Below, in pieces: positions 8,120 to 15,611 of a DNA stretch of 19,975 bases (positions within the stretch are counted from its first letter, which is position 1; each line of letters starts with the position of its first letter). This DNA is from Firmicutes bacterium UBA5454. GTDB taxonomy: Bacteria; Bacillota; Clostridia; Caldicoprobacterales; DTU083. The position numbers and the translations under genes are program-made. The stretch is taken from contig DIQU01000047.1 of assembly GCA_002426555.1 (NCBI GenBank), positions 5,111-25,085 on the forward strand. The letters run 5' to 3'. Below the pieces are notes generated by a model, which saw nothing but the letters and a program-made list of their open reading frames with translations, made no database searches and was not told the origin of the DNA.

Positions 8120-8543
8120 AAAGAGAATTCTTAAAATACTTAAAATTCTTTTATTATCTATCTTGTCAATTGTATTATTTTTCTGTATTGTTATTGATAT
8201 CCTCAAATTTGCCATAACAGAAAAAGTACCACCAGATATTTCTTATACAGAGATAATAGATGAAAGAATTGACGGCTCATTAAAATTGTATGATGATAAT
8301 CGTAATAATAGATATTGGCTGGTATTCAATAAAGAGAACAAATCAAAATTGATTCTTTTTACTGGAGATATGCGGGCATATGTTTATGTTACGCCAGTAG
8401 GGAAAAATGAAATAGAAATATATTACGATTATCTTGATGATTTGGTTTACCCTAGAGAAGATGAGAGTTTTATACTTGATCTCTCAAAAAACGATACCCA
8501 CAATATATCTTTTATTCGAAGAGTAATTCAATCGGTATTTTGA
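8103..8543 (+). CDS. Small single-pass membrane protein, unknown function
   Basis: This is a 146-residue protein with a lysine/arginine-rich start and one long hydrophobic segment (about residues 11-36, rich in I, L, F). A soluble, acidic, probably beta-rich domain of ~105 residues containing many D, E, Y and N follows. The orientation (lysines inside) predicts that the C-terminal domain lies outside the cytoplasm. It is clearly more AT-rich than the defence genes and overlaps the preceding gene fragment by 17 bases. The ribosome binding site is weak, suggesting translation was coupled to the lost gene. I do not recognise the family. An immunity or accessory protein from a toxin locus is possible, but this is a guess. 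A strong terminator follows. Confidence 0.6.
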   Translation: MESLIKKRILKILKILLLSILSIVLFFCIVIDILKFAITEKVPPDISYTEIIDERIDGSLKLYDDNRNNRYWLVFNKENKSKLILFTGDMRAYVYVTPVGKNEIEIYYDYLDDLVYPREDESFILDLSKNDTHNISFIRRVIQSVF

Positions 8544-8603
8544 GATCTCATAATACTTTTTGCTATAGCATTATGAAAACGCATTAGTATATAAAAAGTA
8601 CAT

Positions 8604-8641
8604 ATATCCCTGGTAAATTTTTTACCAAGGGATATTTTTTT
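8604..8641 (+). terminator. Rho-independent terminator after the defence block
   Basis: ATATCCCTGGTAAA (8604-8617) pairs with TTTACCAAGGGATAT (8621-8635), with a single bulged base. The loop is a few T's, and a run of T's follows on the plus strand (8635-8641). It lies 60 bases after the membrane-protein gene and ends its transcript. Confidence 0.85.
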
Positions 8642-8813
8642 CTTGGTAAAGAACAAGCAGCCGATATAATAAAATTATTTTAAAATAGGTTATCGCTTCT
8701 ATTATTTTCAAGTGTTATTCTAAAATAGCTACTTGTGCAATGGCAAACAGATCAAGGGATGAATCAGATCCAGTGCATGTATACAATCCGGCTTAAGTCT
8801 GCTATTAATAAAT

Positions 8814-8949
8814 AACTCAACTTTCCCAAATCAGCTTACTTAGAAGTGTTTTGGGATACTCTTACCGATATACCAAGCTGTGATATCATAAAGTCGTCGG
8901 TAAACTGCTGTGTAAGCAATCTTCCAAAGCACTGCGGGAAAGTTGAGTT
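8814..8949 (-). mobile_element. 136-bp IS remnant or MITE with 14-bp terminal inverted repeats
   Basis: AACTCAACTTTCCC (8814-8827) and GGGAAAGTTGAGTT (8936-8949) are perfect inverted repeats. AT-rich near-matches extend outward (ATTAATAAAT / AATATTAAT). On the minus strand the interior is open for about 31 codons (QCFGRLLTQQFTDDFM and onward to a TAA about 20 bases before the inner repeat), as expected of a transposase C-terminus left after an internal deletion. A second frame is also open, so the coding reading is uncertain. Smaller internal inverted pairs (GCTTAC/GTAAGC) strengthen a folded structure. It ends 8 bases after the last NagB-like gene and could also act as its transcript end. 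I cannot name the IS family. Confidence 0.6.
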
Positions 8950-8957
8950 AATATTAA

Positions 8958-9914
8958 TTATAACGCTACAAAATCCATCTTTTCTATTGGGCGTGCCATG
9001 TCTTCACTGACAAATACGGTACCCTTGCAACGTTGGAAAATCGATGCAGGAACATCTTTTGTCACCGGACCATAAATTTGCAGTCTGGAAATCATGCGTT
9101 CCCACGAACTATAGCTGCTATTGCCGAAATAGCCGAGATCATGACGCTCCAAATGGTCTCGTGCATTGAAAATATCACGTGGACCAACAGATACTGAATA
9201 AGCAGGTGTATAAGCTAAGTCACCCGAGGCTCCAAAGGTCGGAGCCATGCTATTTTGAATTATTGTTAAACGACGATTGTCGACAAAACGCGTTCCAAGT
9301 GTTAGAAACTCTTCAAGAGAATCTGCTTTGAAAGCTTCTGTACCCGGATCAACGAATGCGGTGTGCCCAATCCAGCCCGTTGCTGAAATGACAAGGTCTG
9401 CGCAACCATCGCCTGCCTCTTCAATTAGATCTGAATAGTTCTCTATGTTTTCATTTGTGTAGTAATGCATTTGCTCTAGCGATGGGCGAAGATCGGGGCG
9501 GAAACGCATGTAAAACTCTTTCAAAAAAGCGCCCCCTAAAGATGGTGCATAACTTATTGGGGCTACATTACCGTCTTCATCTGCCCATTCATCCATACAA
9601 AACGCATGGATATTGCGCGCACTAATGTTGTAAGTGTTGCAAATGTCTGCAGCGGCATTATAAACATTACGCCAGGGATTTGGGAATATAATAACGGTTT
9701 TTTTATCTTCTACATCTGACTTCCAAATTCGGTTAACGAGCTCAGCTGTAATAGCGCTCTGAGGATGTGGAACAACTCGAACCTTGTATTCAGGGTTTGG
9801 ATGTGGATGAGTTTCCATCTCATCTCGCCGGATATTTCGGCAATAATCCAAAACCTTTTTATCTCGAAACGGAATCCATTCCGAAGGGGAAAATGAAAAA
9901 TTATTATTGTTCAT
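8958..9914 (-). CDS. Glucosamine-6-phosphate isomerase-like (NagB fold) protein, catalytic copy
   Basis: This is a 318-residue protein of the NagB/6-phosphogluconolactonase fold, longer than NagB (~266). The MDEW motif at 107-110 matches the NagB general-base motif (Asp72-Glu73 in E. coli), and GWIGHTAFVDP (180-190) matches GxDGHIAFNEP. The ring-opening His (H184) is kept, while the Asp of DGH is Ile and the Glu of NEP is Asp, so the reaction is probably related but not identical. The start at ATG 9914 follows GGATGGAGAG and aligns residue for residue with the next paralogue; an ATG at 9932 would overlap the upstream gene. It is the last gene of the minus-strand operon, 14 bases after its paralogue. 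Expected role: isomerisation or deamination of a phosphorylated amino sugar; the substrate is unknown. Confidence 0.75.
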   Translation of the reverse strand: MNNNNFSFSPSEWIPFRDKKVLDYCRNIRRDEMETHPHPNPEYKVRVVPHPQSAITAELVNRIWKSDVEDKKTVIIFPNPWRNVYNAAADICNTYNISARNIHAFCMDEWADEDGNVAPISYAPSLGGAFLKEFYMRFRPDLRPSLEQMHYYTNENIENYSDLIEEAGDGCADLVISATGWIGHTAFVDPGTEAFKADSLEEFLTLGTRFVDNRRLTIIQNSMAPTFGASGDLAYTPAYSVSVGPRDIFNARDHLERHDLGYFGNSSYSSWERMISRLQIYGPVTKDVPASIFQRCKGTVFVSEDMARPIEKMDFVAL

Positions 9915-9928
9915 GACTCTCCATCCTT

Positions 9929-10894
9929 TCAATGAAAATGTTCCTGCAGAGGGTTGGTGTCATCCGGGTAGAGTAAATCAACGGCTATTTCTGTATTGAC
10001 ATAAGCAATGCCTTTGAAAAGCCGAAGAATTGAGGCTGGAATGGCAGGCGTTACAGGAGCAAAGAGCATTTGACGTGAACTCATTCTTTGCCACAACGCT
10101 GGTGCGCCATAGTGCGTTTTGAACTGTAACTCCACATGATCACGAGCATGTGCTATGTCTCGTGGCCCGATGGTAGCAATTCTGGGTGGAACATTTGCAA
10201 TATCGCCTGAACACCCAAACATACCATGGAGGGAATCCTCGGCAATGCTCTCCTCAGTTGGTGTGACTACAGCTGAACCGAATGTCAGAAATTCTTCCGT
10301 AGAATCAGTTCGATAACAATCTACCGGATCGATACCGGCGATTCGGCATGTCCATCCTACCGAGGTGTAGGTAACATCTGCACCTCCATTCCCACAATCA
10401 TCGATAAGGTCTGAGTAATAGCTGATATTCTTTGTTGTAATCAAGTGAATATGGTCTTCCGGCATGCGCAATGATGGCTCCAGGCGTTCATAAAAATATC
10501 GCATGAAGTCTGCTGTGCGGGAATAGCGACTATCAACAGGAGCAACCTCGCCATTTTCATTGGCATATTCACTCAGGAAAAAAACATGGACGTTACGTGC
10601 GCTTACATGGTTCATGTTTAGAATGTCTGCAACACTTATATATACAGCATTCTCGGGTGATGGCAGTATTATTGTCAATTTTTTGTCGTTGACATCTGAC
10701 ATCCGGATGCGATGAAAAAGGTCAGCGGCAAAATAGTTGGTTGCATCATTAACAATTTTCATTGTAAAATCTGGATTTTCAAATGTCGATCCTTCACGAT
10801 CGATATAGTGAATATCCCGGATTTTTGAGAGAATCTTTGCATCACGGTAAGGAAGCCATGATGCTGGTGAAGTGATAAAGCATTTACTACTCAA
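9929..10894 (-). CDS. NagB-like paralogue with lost catalytic residues
   Basis: This is a paralogue of the following gene, collinear without gaps over the first ~190 residues (both have VxxPHxQ/NDxTN-type loops, then ISARNIH/VSARNVH at about 97-103). The motif positions are altered: Asp108 of the partner is Ser (FLSEY), and GWIGHTAF is GWTCRIAG, so His184 is Arg. It therefore lacks both the general base and the ring-opening His and is probably not a NagB-type enzyme alone. It may be a regulatory or structural partner, or act on something else. The start is TTG: AGGAGG (10902-10907) lies 7 bases before TTG 10894, and TTG 10897 is a closer alternative. A weak start may lower its output. It is preceded by a 168-base gap with a hairpin. 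Confidence 0.72.
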   Translation of the reverse strand: MSSKCFITSPASWLPYRDAKILSKIRDIHYIDREGSTFENPDFTMKIVNDATNYFAADLFHRIRMSDVNDKKLTIILPSPENAVYISVADILNMNHVSARNVHVFFLSEYANENGEVAPVDSRYSRTADFMRYFYERLEPSLRMPEDHIHLITTKNISYYSDLIDDCGNGGADVTYTSVGWTCRIAGIDPVDCYRTDSTEEFLTFGSAVVTPTEESIAEDSLHGMFGCSGDIANVPPRIATIGPRDIAHARDHVELQFKTHYGAPALWQRMSSRQMLFAPVTPAIPASILRLFKGIAYVNTEIAVDLLYPDDTNPLQEHFH

Positions 10895-11001
10895 CAAAAT
10901 CCCTCCTCTTAAAGTTAGTTGGTTGCAGTATAATACTAGTTTTTATCAAAATGCCCCTAAGACCCCTGCCTCATGTGACCTAAAGGCCACGAATAGAGGA
11001 A

Positions 11002-11033
11002 GTGTATTTTTAGCCGCGAGGGCTAAAAAACAC
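11002..11033. repeat. Hairpin between M20 peptidase and NagB-like genes
   Basis: GTGTATTTTTAGCC (11002-11015) pairs with GGCTAAAAAACAC (11021-11033) with one bulge and a short GC-rich loop. CACGAATA occurs on both sides (10988-10995 and 11031-11038). There is no T-run after the stem on the minus strand, so it is not a standard terminator. It could protect mRNA ends or partly uncouple the NagB-like genes from the upstream part of the operon. Confidence 0.5.
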
Positions 11034-11062
11034 GAATAAGCGGGGATAAACTGATTTCTGCA

Positions 11063-12352
11063 TCAGTCAAAACTTGATTCGTCAACTCCGCAGTAGCGAA
11101 TCAAAAATAAAATCAGCGACTTTGTAAAGTTGATAAATTCCTGGCAATCACAATATTCATCAGGCTGATGAGCGCCGCCATGCACCGAAAAATCACGAAA
11201 TATTCCAAAGCAAAAACTTGAGTCCGAGCCATATGGCATGATTACAGATTGGTCTGTAAGGCAGGAGCCGCACATTGGAACCTCTTGACCGGAAACTTCT
11301 GACGCTACCTTTTGCATTAATGCAGCTGCACCAAGTTCATCTCTTGTGCGTTGGTAAGTAAACCAGCGCGTTGCCATCTCCATAGGCTTTAAAGTGATTC
11401 TCATTTTTGCAAGCTCTTTGCGGCAGTCAGCGAGAATCTCGTCAAGCTCAGAAAAGATTTCTTCCTTCGTTCGGTCAGTATAAATCGCAAATTTAATTAT
11501 GGCGCGATTCATGATCGCTCCGCTTTCATGTCCGATATGCATTTGCGTTAGACGAAAGGCATTTTTTGCCGGGTAGGAGCCGATATAAAGCGGATTTACT
11601 TTTAATTGGTCAAAACGCCTTTGGGCAAATGGTATCAGTTTTTGCCAAACGAGAACTGCTGCTTCCGCTAAAGGTTGAGCAGTTGCAGTTATAAAATCTG
11701 ACTCCATGGTTAGGCGGAATGCACCACCACCAAGAGCGCAGACCCAAACCTGATAGCCTGAACCATCTGTATTGATGATGGTTTCACTTGGATACTTCAA
11801 GCACATCGCTAATGCTCCATCGCCGCCGCCGTACTCCTCGTCTACACATGAGGAAAGTGCAACGGTTTTCTTCAGTTTTATCCCGCATGCACGCAAAGCC
11901 TCAAGCGCAAATAAAGACCCGGCAATACCTGATTTGTTGTCACCAGAACCTCGACCCCATATTCGACCATCCTTTACTTCTCCTCCAAAGGGATCCACAG
12001 TCCATGCATCAGGGTTTCCAATTGGAACTGTATCAATATGGGAATAGATCATAACTTGACGTTCCCTGTCCTCCCCCCATAGAACTCCTGTTACATTTGG
12101 CCGTGTATCCATATGACGGTTAGGAAGGTATCCAGGATGCTCCTTGATGCCAGGAATATCATCAGGGTAATAGAGCTCAGTTTCCAAGCCAAAGTCCCGG
12201 TATAACTGCTCGATATAACGAGCACATTCTTCTTCTTTGCCATTTCTACCATCATTTTGCGTATCAAATTGCACCAGCTTTGTCAAGTCTGCAAAAAGCT
12301 TGGTACTATTATCATCAACATATTGCATGACCTTTTTTTCTAAGTCAGTCAT
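11063..12352 (-). CDS. M20-family metallopeptidase/amidohydrolase, copy A
   Basis: This is a 429-residue zinc hydrolase of the M20/M25/M40 family, which cleaves dipeptides, N-acyl amino acids or similar amides in the cytoplasm. All metal and catalytic residues are visible: SHIDTVP (H105, D107), GRGSGDNKSG (bridging D138), DEE (E172 as base, E173), INTDG (D196) and GGAHQPDEY (H395). The start at ATG 12352 follows GAGAGGGTG. It is paralogous to the next gene upstream with the same motif spacing through residue 196, so the pair arose by duplication. It has no signal peptide. The substrate cannot be read from the sequence. Confidence 0.85.
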   Translation of the reverse strand: MTDLEKKVMQYVDDNSTKLFADLTKLVQFDTQNDGRNGKEEECARYIEQLYRDFGLETELYYPDDIPGIKEHPGYLPNRHMDTRPNVTGVLWGEDRERQVMIYSHIDTVPIGNPDAWTVDPFGGEVKDGRIWGRGSGDNKSGIAGSLFALEALRACGIKLKKTVALSSCVDEEYGGGDGALAMCLKYPSETIINTDGSGYQVWVCALGGGAFRLTMESDFITATAQPLAEAAVLVWQKLIPFAQRRFDQLKVNPLYIGSYPAKNAFRLTQMHIGHESGAIMNRAIIKFAIYTDRTKEEIFSELDEILADCRKELAKMRITLKPMEMATRWFTYQRTRDELGAAALMQKVASEVSGQEVPMCGSCLTDQSVIMPYGSDSSFCFGIFRDFSVHGGAHQPDEYCDCQEFINFTKSLILFLIRYCGVDESSFD

Positions 12353-12520
12353 TATTTTAACACCCTCTCTATATATATTATCTTTAATGATTTTATCGTT
12401 AGTTCAGTATTCTTTATCTTTTTTGGTAATATAGCTATTAACAATACAGCTTGTTGGATTAAATCAACCTCATGTCGATTGACAATGGATTACTGACTAA
12501 AAGTCATAGCCATTTTATTT

Positions 12521-13795
12521 TTATTCTTTATCAACTCCGCAATACCTTAGTAGGAATAAAAGAATTGACTGCGTGTGGCGCACGAGATGTTCACACTCAA
12601 TATATTCATCAACCTGATGGGCGCCCCCTGGTAAGTGAGCTGCTCGGGTTATACCGGTGTTCAGTGAAGAAGGGCTGCCGCAGGCGAGAAAAATAGACAA
12701 ATCGGACAATGCGCGTGCGCCAAGCATGGTTGCCGGCTCTTTGTATACATCCTTCATGGCACGAAGAAATTCAAGGTTTGATCCTTGTTGCTCACCTTCA
12801 GCATATATAAAATAACGTGTGTACAGCTCAAATCCGCTGGTCTCAACGCCCAACGCATCCCATTCAGAACCCAGACGGTCTTCGATTTCTTTTAATCTTC
12901 GAAGCATTTCTTCTTTTTGAATTATTGTATAAATACCAAATGTCAGCTCGCCTCTGTCAAGCATGACTCCTGATCCTCCGGTCTTAAAAGAGAGGAGACG
13001 GAAGGCATTATCAACGAGCTCCGGTCGATTGAGCATAGGGTGTTCAGCAAGACCTTTGCGTATTTCTTCTCCAAGGGGTAAAAGCTCTTCCACCGCACGG
13101 TATAAAGCTTTTGCAACCGGAACAGCTGTAGCTGTAACTTCCTTTGTGTGTATACGCAGGCGAAAACATCCTCCACCGGGAGATACAACGTCACATTTAG
13201 TTCCGCCATCAATATTGATGTAAGCATCACAAGGGTATTTAAGGCAAGCAGCCAATGCGCCATTTCCACCGCCGCTTTCCTCATCGCAGTAAGCGGTGAA
13301 TAACACATCCTTCTTTAGTTTTATGTTTAATGCTTTGAGAGTTCGCATAGCGAAAAGACTCATAGCAATTCCGCTCTTGTCGTCCCCGGCACCGCGTCCC
13401 CATATGCGGCCGTCAGAAATCTCACCTCCAAAGGGATCGTGCTTCCAAGCTGCGGGATCTCCTATTGAGACTGTATCAATATGCGCTGCAAGCATAGCTG
13501 AACCGTTACCCTTAGTACCTTTTAGGATAGCAGTGACATTTGGCCGCTTATCTGTGCCGCGACCAGGAAGATATTCAGGATGGCTGGTTAGTCCGGGAAT
13601 ATTATCCGGGCAATAGAGATCGGGTTCAAGCCCTAATTTCCTGTATTCATCCGCTATATATTCTGCGCATTCAAGTTCTTTGCCCCAAGTGATGTAATTG
13701 GTGCTGTCAAAGCGGAGGAGATATGATAGTTCTTTGTAAAGTTCTTCTTTGTTAATCTCAACATAATCGATAATTTTCTTTTCTAGGGAAGTCAT
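12521..13795 (-). CDS. M20-family metallopeptidase/amidohydrolase, copy B
   Basis: This is a 424-residue paralogue of copy A with motifs at the same positions: AAHIDTVS (H105, D107), GRGAGDDKSG (D138), DEE (E172, E173), INIDGG (D196) and GGAHQVDEY (H393). It should be an active dinuclear zinc hydrolase. The region between D196 and the last His, which in M20 enzymes forms the dimerisation and substrate lid, has diverged most from copy A, so the two may act on different but related amides or form a mixed dimer. Its ATG at 13795 follows AAAGGAAG. There are 168 bases to copy A without a clear terminator. Confidence 0.85.
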   Translation of the reverse strand: MTSLEKKIIDYVEINKEELYKELSYLLRFDSTNYITWGKELECAEYIADEYRKLGLEPDLYCPDNIPGLTSHPEYLPGRGTDKRPNVTAILKGTKGNGSAMLAAHIDTVSIGDPAAWKHDPFGGEISDGRIWGRGAGDDKSGIAMSLFAMRTLKALNIKLKKDVLFTAYCDEESGGGNGALAACLKYPCDAYINIDGGTKCDVVSPGGGCFRLRIHTKEVTATAVPVAKALYRAVEELLPLGEEIRKGLAEHPMLNRPELVDNAFRLLSFKTGGSGVMLDRGELTFGIYTIIQKEEMLRRLKEIEDRLGSEWDALGVETSGFELYTRYFIYAEGEQQGSNLEFLRAMKDVYKEPATMLGARALSDLSIFLACGSPSSLNTGITRAAHLPGGAHQVDEYIECEHLVRHTQSILLFLLRYCGVDKE

Positions 13796-13876
13796 TCGCC
13801 CATCTTCCTTTCATTTTTCAGAGAAATAGAAACTCTCAGTAAAGTCAACTGCATACTTTGCCATGCATTTTTCTTA

Positions 13877-14647
13877 CTATAGATTGATCAGTTTTTTTGC
13901 GTTCCAATACATGACTTGTTCATAGAGCTCGTCACTAGGACAGGCTAGTTTCACAGTATCAATCCGATTCGGAATGATGGATTCCGGAATGCGTCCGGCT
14001 CCGCCACAGCAATAATCTGTACCGAGAAGCAAATGATCCTTCCGCTTCACGTCACGAAAAACTTCGCGTGTTTCACCGATAGTTGTACCCATCAAACACA
14101 ACCAAATGTTTTCGTGGAGATTACAGGCCTGAATTGCAGACCGAGTTTCGTCATACAGACCTGCGTGGCCAAGGATTACCTGTAGCTCCGGGTAACGCTC
14201 GGCAATACCCGCTGCTTGTAGTGTACTGGCATAGGGCGGCGTTCCATCATGGAAAAGCACAGGTACATTGTATTTTATTGCCTGCTCCATAATGTAGTAC
14301 ATACCTGGTTGATGAATAAAGAAAGACTGAAGCCAGCTATGAATCTTTATGCCACTGAACCCGTATTCTTCAAAACAGATGCGAATCTCTTTCTTCATCT
14401 GTTCAGGATAGTAAGGGTTTATAACTGCAAAATTGACGAATCGTTTAGGATAAAGCTTTTTAAAATTCTTGTACTGTATCATGTTGTGCTCATGACAATC
14501 ATTGACCATTCCGCTTGTGGGACTAATCCACATCTGCTCAATTTCGAAGCGATCCATAGCATCGATCATTGTTGCTGCGTCAACCACTTCGGTGCTATTG
14601 ATTGGATAATTAACATCCTTGGTATGACCGTGCGTATCTATAATCAT
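13877..14647 (-). CDS. Amidohydrolase-family (PF04909-like) TIM-barrel hydrolase, metal site intact
   Basis: This is a 256-residue amidohydrolase-superfamily protein. The metal ligands are in place: DTHGH at 4-8 (H6, H8), FHDG (H133), GHAG (H161) and GTD (D211). This layout fits the amidohydrolase 2 group of hydrolases and decarboxylases acting on small organic acids, lactones or amides. It is shorter than many members (280-330), but all beta-strand motifs are present. The ATG overlaps the stop of its upstream paralogue (ATGA, 14644-14647), indicating coupled translation and probable joint function. GGGTGA lies upstream. The substrate is unknown. Confidence 0.8.
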   Translation of the reverse strand: MIIDTHGHTKDVNYPINSTEVVDAATMIDAMDRFEIEQMWISPTSGMVNDCHEHNMIQYKNFKKLYPKRFVNFAVINPYYPEQMKKEIRICFEEYGFSGIKIHSWLQSFFIHQPGMYYIMEQAIKYNVPVLFHDGTPPYASTLQAAGIAERYPELQVILGHAGLYDETRSAIQACNLHENIWLCLMGTTIGETREVFRDVKRKDHLLLGTDYCCGGAGRIPESIIPNRIDTVKLACPSDELYEQVMYWNAKKLINL

Positions 14648-15378
14648 CTATAATTCACCCCCAGAACAGTTTCTATGTTCTTTGACAATGCCTTTTCCAA
14701 TGCTGATTGCTCTGGCTCCCCATAGCGTAGCTTTTTGAGTTCATAAGAGATTTCACTTCGAGGAGAGCAGCTACCAAAGACGACCCGATCCGGGATTACT
14801 TTCATGAATCGAGTCATAGCCGGGGTAAGAGCCAAGCTTGTTTCTAACCAGATGTTGTCTCGCCCATACAAGGATGGAATAGCATCCGAAACAAAATCAT
14901 TGGCTCCCAGGTGCCCCAGCAGGAAACGAACATCTGGATGCCGAATAGCAAGGTAATGAAGATTAAATGGAAGAGCGAATAAAGGAGTACCGGTGTGAAA
15001 GTATGCAGGAACATTATATTCCTTGCAGACATTCATTAATGGGTCGATAATATGGTCGTTAATTGGGAAGCCCTGAATAGAAGAGTCAAAATAAACAGCT
15101 GAAAGACCATTTTCTAAAGCTCGCTTAAGGGAATTAACAGCTTTATTTCCAAACCAGGGATTTGCCACTGCATATCCAATAAACCGATCAGGGTAAGCAG
15201 CGCAAGCTGCCTGCACAAGCAGGTTGCCTTCTGTGTTATATGCGACCACATATTCGTCGACAGGAGCAATCAATGCTTTTTCGACACCATTTTGATCCAT
15301 TTTACGGATTAATTCTTCCGCATTTTGGTTTTTATATTTACCTTGGCCGATGAAAGAAAGTGAATCGATAATTTTCAT
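14644..15378 (-). CDS. Amidohydrolase-like paralogue lacking the metal-binding HxH
   Basis: This is a 244-residue TIM-barrel protein, paralogous to the next gene. It keeps FHTG (H128) and GHLG (H156). The first-strand HxH has become DSLSF (Ser6 and Ser8 in place of His), and the last-strand Asp has become Cys or Ser (FGSCS, 201-205). With three metal ligands gone it probably cannot hold the usual metal centre and may be a scaffold or activating partner of the intact copy, with which it is translationally coupled. It is the first gene of the minus-strand operon, with a very strong ribosome binding site (AAAGGAGG, 6 bases before the ATG at 15378). It lies 85 bases from the presumed transposon end. 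Confidence 0.75.
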   Translation of the reverse strand: MKIIDSLSFIGQGKYKNQNAEELIRKMDQNGVEKALIAPVDEYVVAYNTEGNLLVQAACAAYPDRFIGYAVANPWFGNKAVNSLKRALENGLSAVYFDSSIQGFPINDHIIDPLMNVCKEYNVPAYFHTGTPLFALPFNLHYLAIRHPDVRFLLGHLGANDFVSDAIPSLYGRDNIWLETSLALTPAMTRFMKVIPDRVVFGSCSPRSEISYELKKLRYGEPEQSALEKALSKNIETVLGVNYR

Positions 15379-15463
15379 TTTATGCCTCCTTTAAATCTGG
15401 GAGCGATATATTGATTCCACTGAAAAACTTAATCCAATGAAGTATTTCTTTTAATCAACAAGT
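15379..15463 (-). promoter_or_regulatory. Upstream region of the catabolic operon; no clear promoter
   Basis: This is the only DNA between the first operon gene and the presumed transposon end. It holds the AAAGGAGG ribosome binding site near 15387-15394 and AT-rich sequence. I find only poor minus-strand -35/-10 pairs (for example TTGATT or TTGGAT with weak -10 partners). The native promoter may have been cut off, or transcription may start within the transposon. Confidence 0.35.
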
Positions 15464-15522
15464 TGTTAAGAGTCACTCTCTTTAGGACTGTATGACCTTG
15501 TTTAGTCACCCTTTTTGAGACT
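15464..15522. mobile_element. Presumed left end of the transposon: two imperfect direct repeats
   Basis: TTGTTAAGAGTCACTCTCTTTAGGACT-type sequence starting about 15463 recurs at about 15499 as a variant. The shared core AGTCAC is at 15471 and 15504, each followed by a pyrimidine-rich stretch and a GGACT or AGACT end (15471-15489 and 15504-15522), 33 bases apart. Repeated ~20-bp sites near an element's tip are how Mu, Tn7 and Tn552-type transposases mark their ends. The outermost TGT at 15464 fits the TG..CA rule of that group. The right end is outside the window, so the boundary and target duplication cannot be confirmed. Confidence 0.5.
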
Positions 15523-15550
15523 ACCTTCAAATAAAAATTAATAAATTTCA

Positions 15551-15582
15551 AAAAAAGTAGCAGGGAGGTTCCCTGCTTTTTC
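15551..15582. terminator. Bidirectional rho-independent terminator inside the transposon end
   Basis: AGCAGGGA (15559-15566) pairs perfectly with TCCCTGCT (15570-15577) across a GGT loop. An A-run lies to the left and a T-run to the right, so it can work on both strands. It sits between the presumed element tip and the first transposon gene, and so insulates the transposon genes from outside transcription and the reverse. Confidence 0.8.
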
Positions 15583-15611
15583 GATAATATTAATAAAATA
15601 GAATAAACGAT

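Larger units (their letters stand above)
8544..8957. other. Gene-free stretch between convergent operons
   Basis: This AT-rich region separates the defence block from the minus-strand catabolic operon. It holds an inverted pair TACTTTTT (8554-8561) / AAAAAGTA (8593-8600), the terminator at 8604-8641, and the 136-bp inverted-repeat element at 8814-8949. Between 8642 and 8813 I see no gene, RNA or clear repeat. Confidence 0.6.

Noticed and set aside
9915..9932. Upstream ATG for the last NagB-like gene
   Set aside because: It would overlap the upstream gene, and the GGAG site falls after it; ATG 9914 also gives gap-free alignment with the paralogue.
11772..12054. Two plus-strand open frames within M20 copy A
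   Set aside because: They are antisense to conserved metal-binding motifs of the M20 gene and lack ribosome binding sites.
14249..14653. A 134-codon plus-strand frame
   Set aside because: It is antisense to the amidohydrolase with intact metal motifs; nothing supports expression.
15469..15479. Quasi-palindrome AGAGTCACTCT as an operator
   Set aside because: It is better explained as part of the repeated transposon end, since the AGTCAC core recurs at 15504 without the palindrome.
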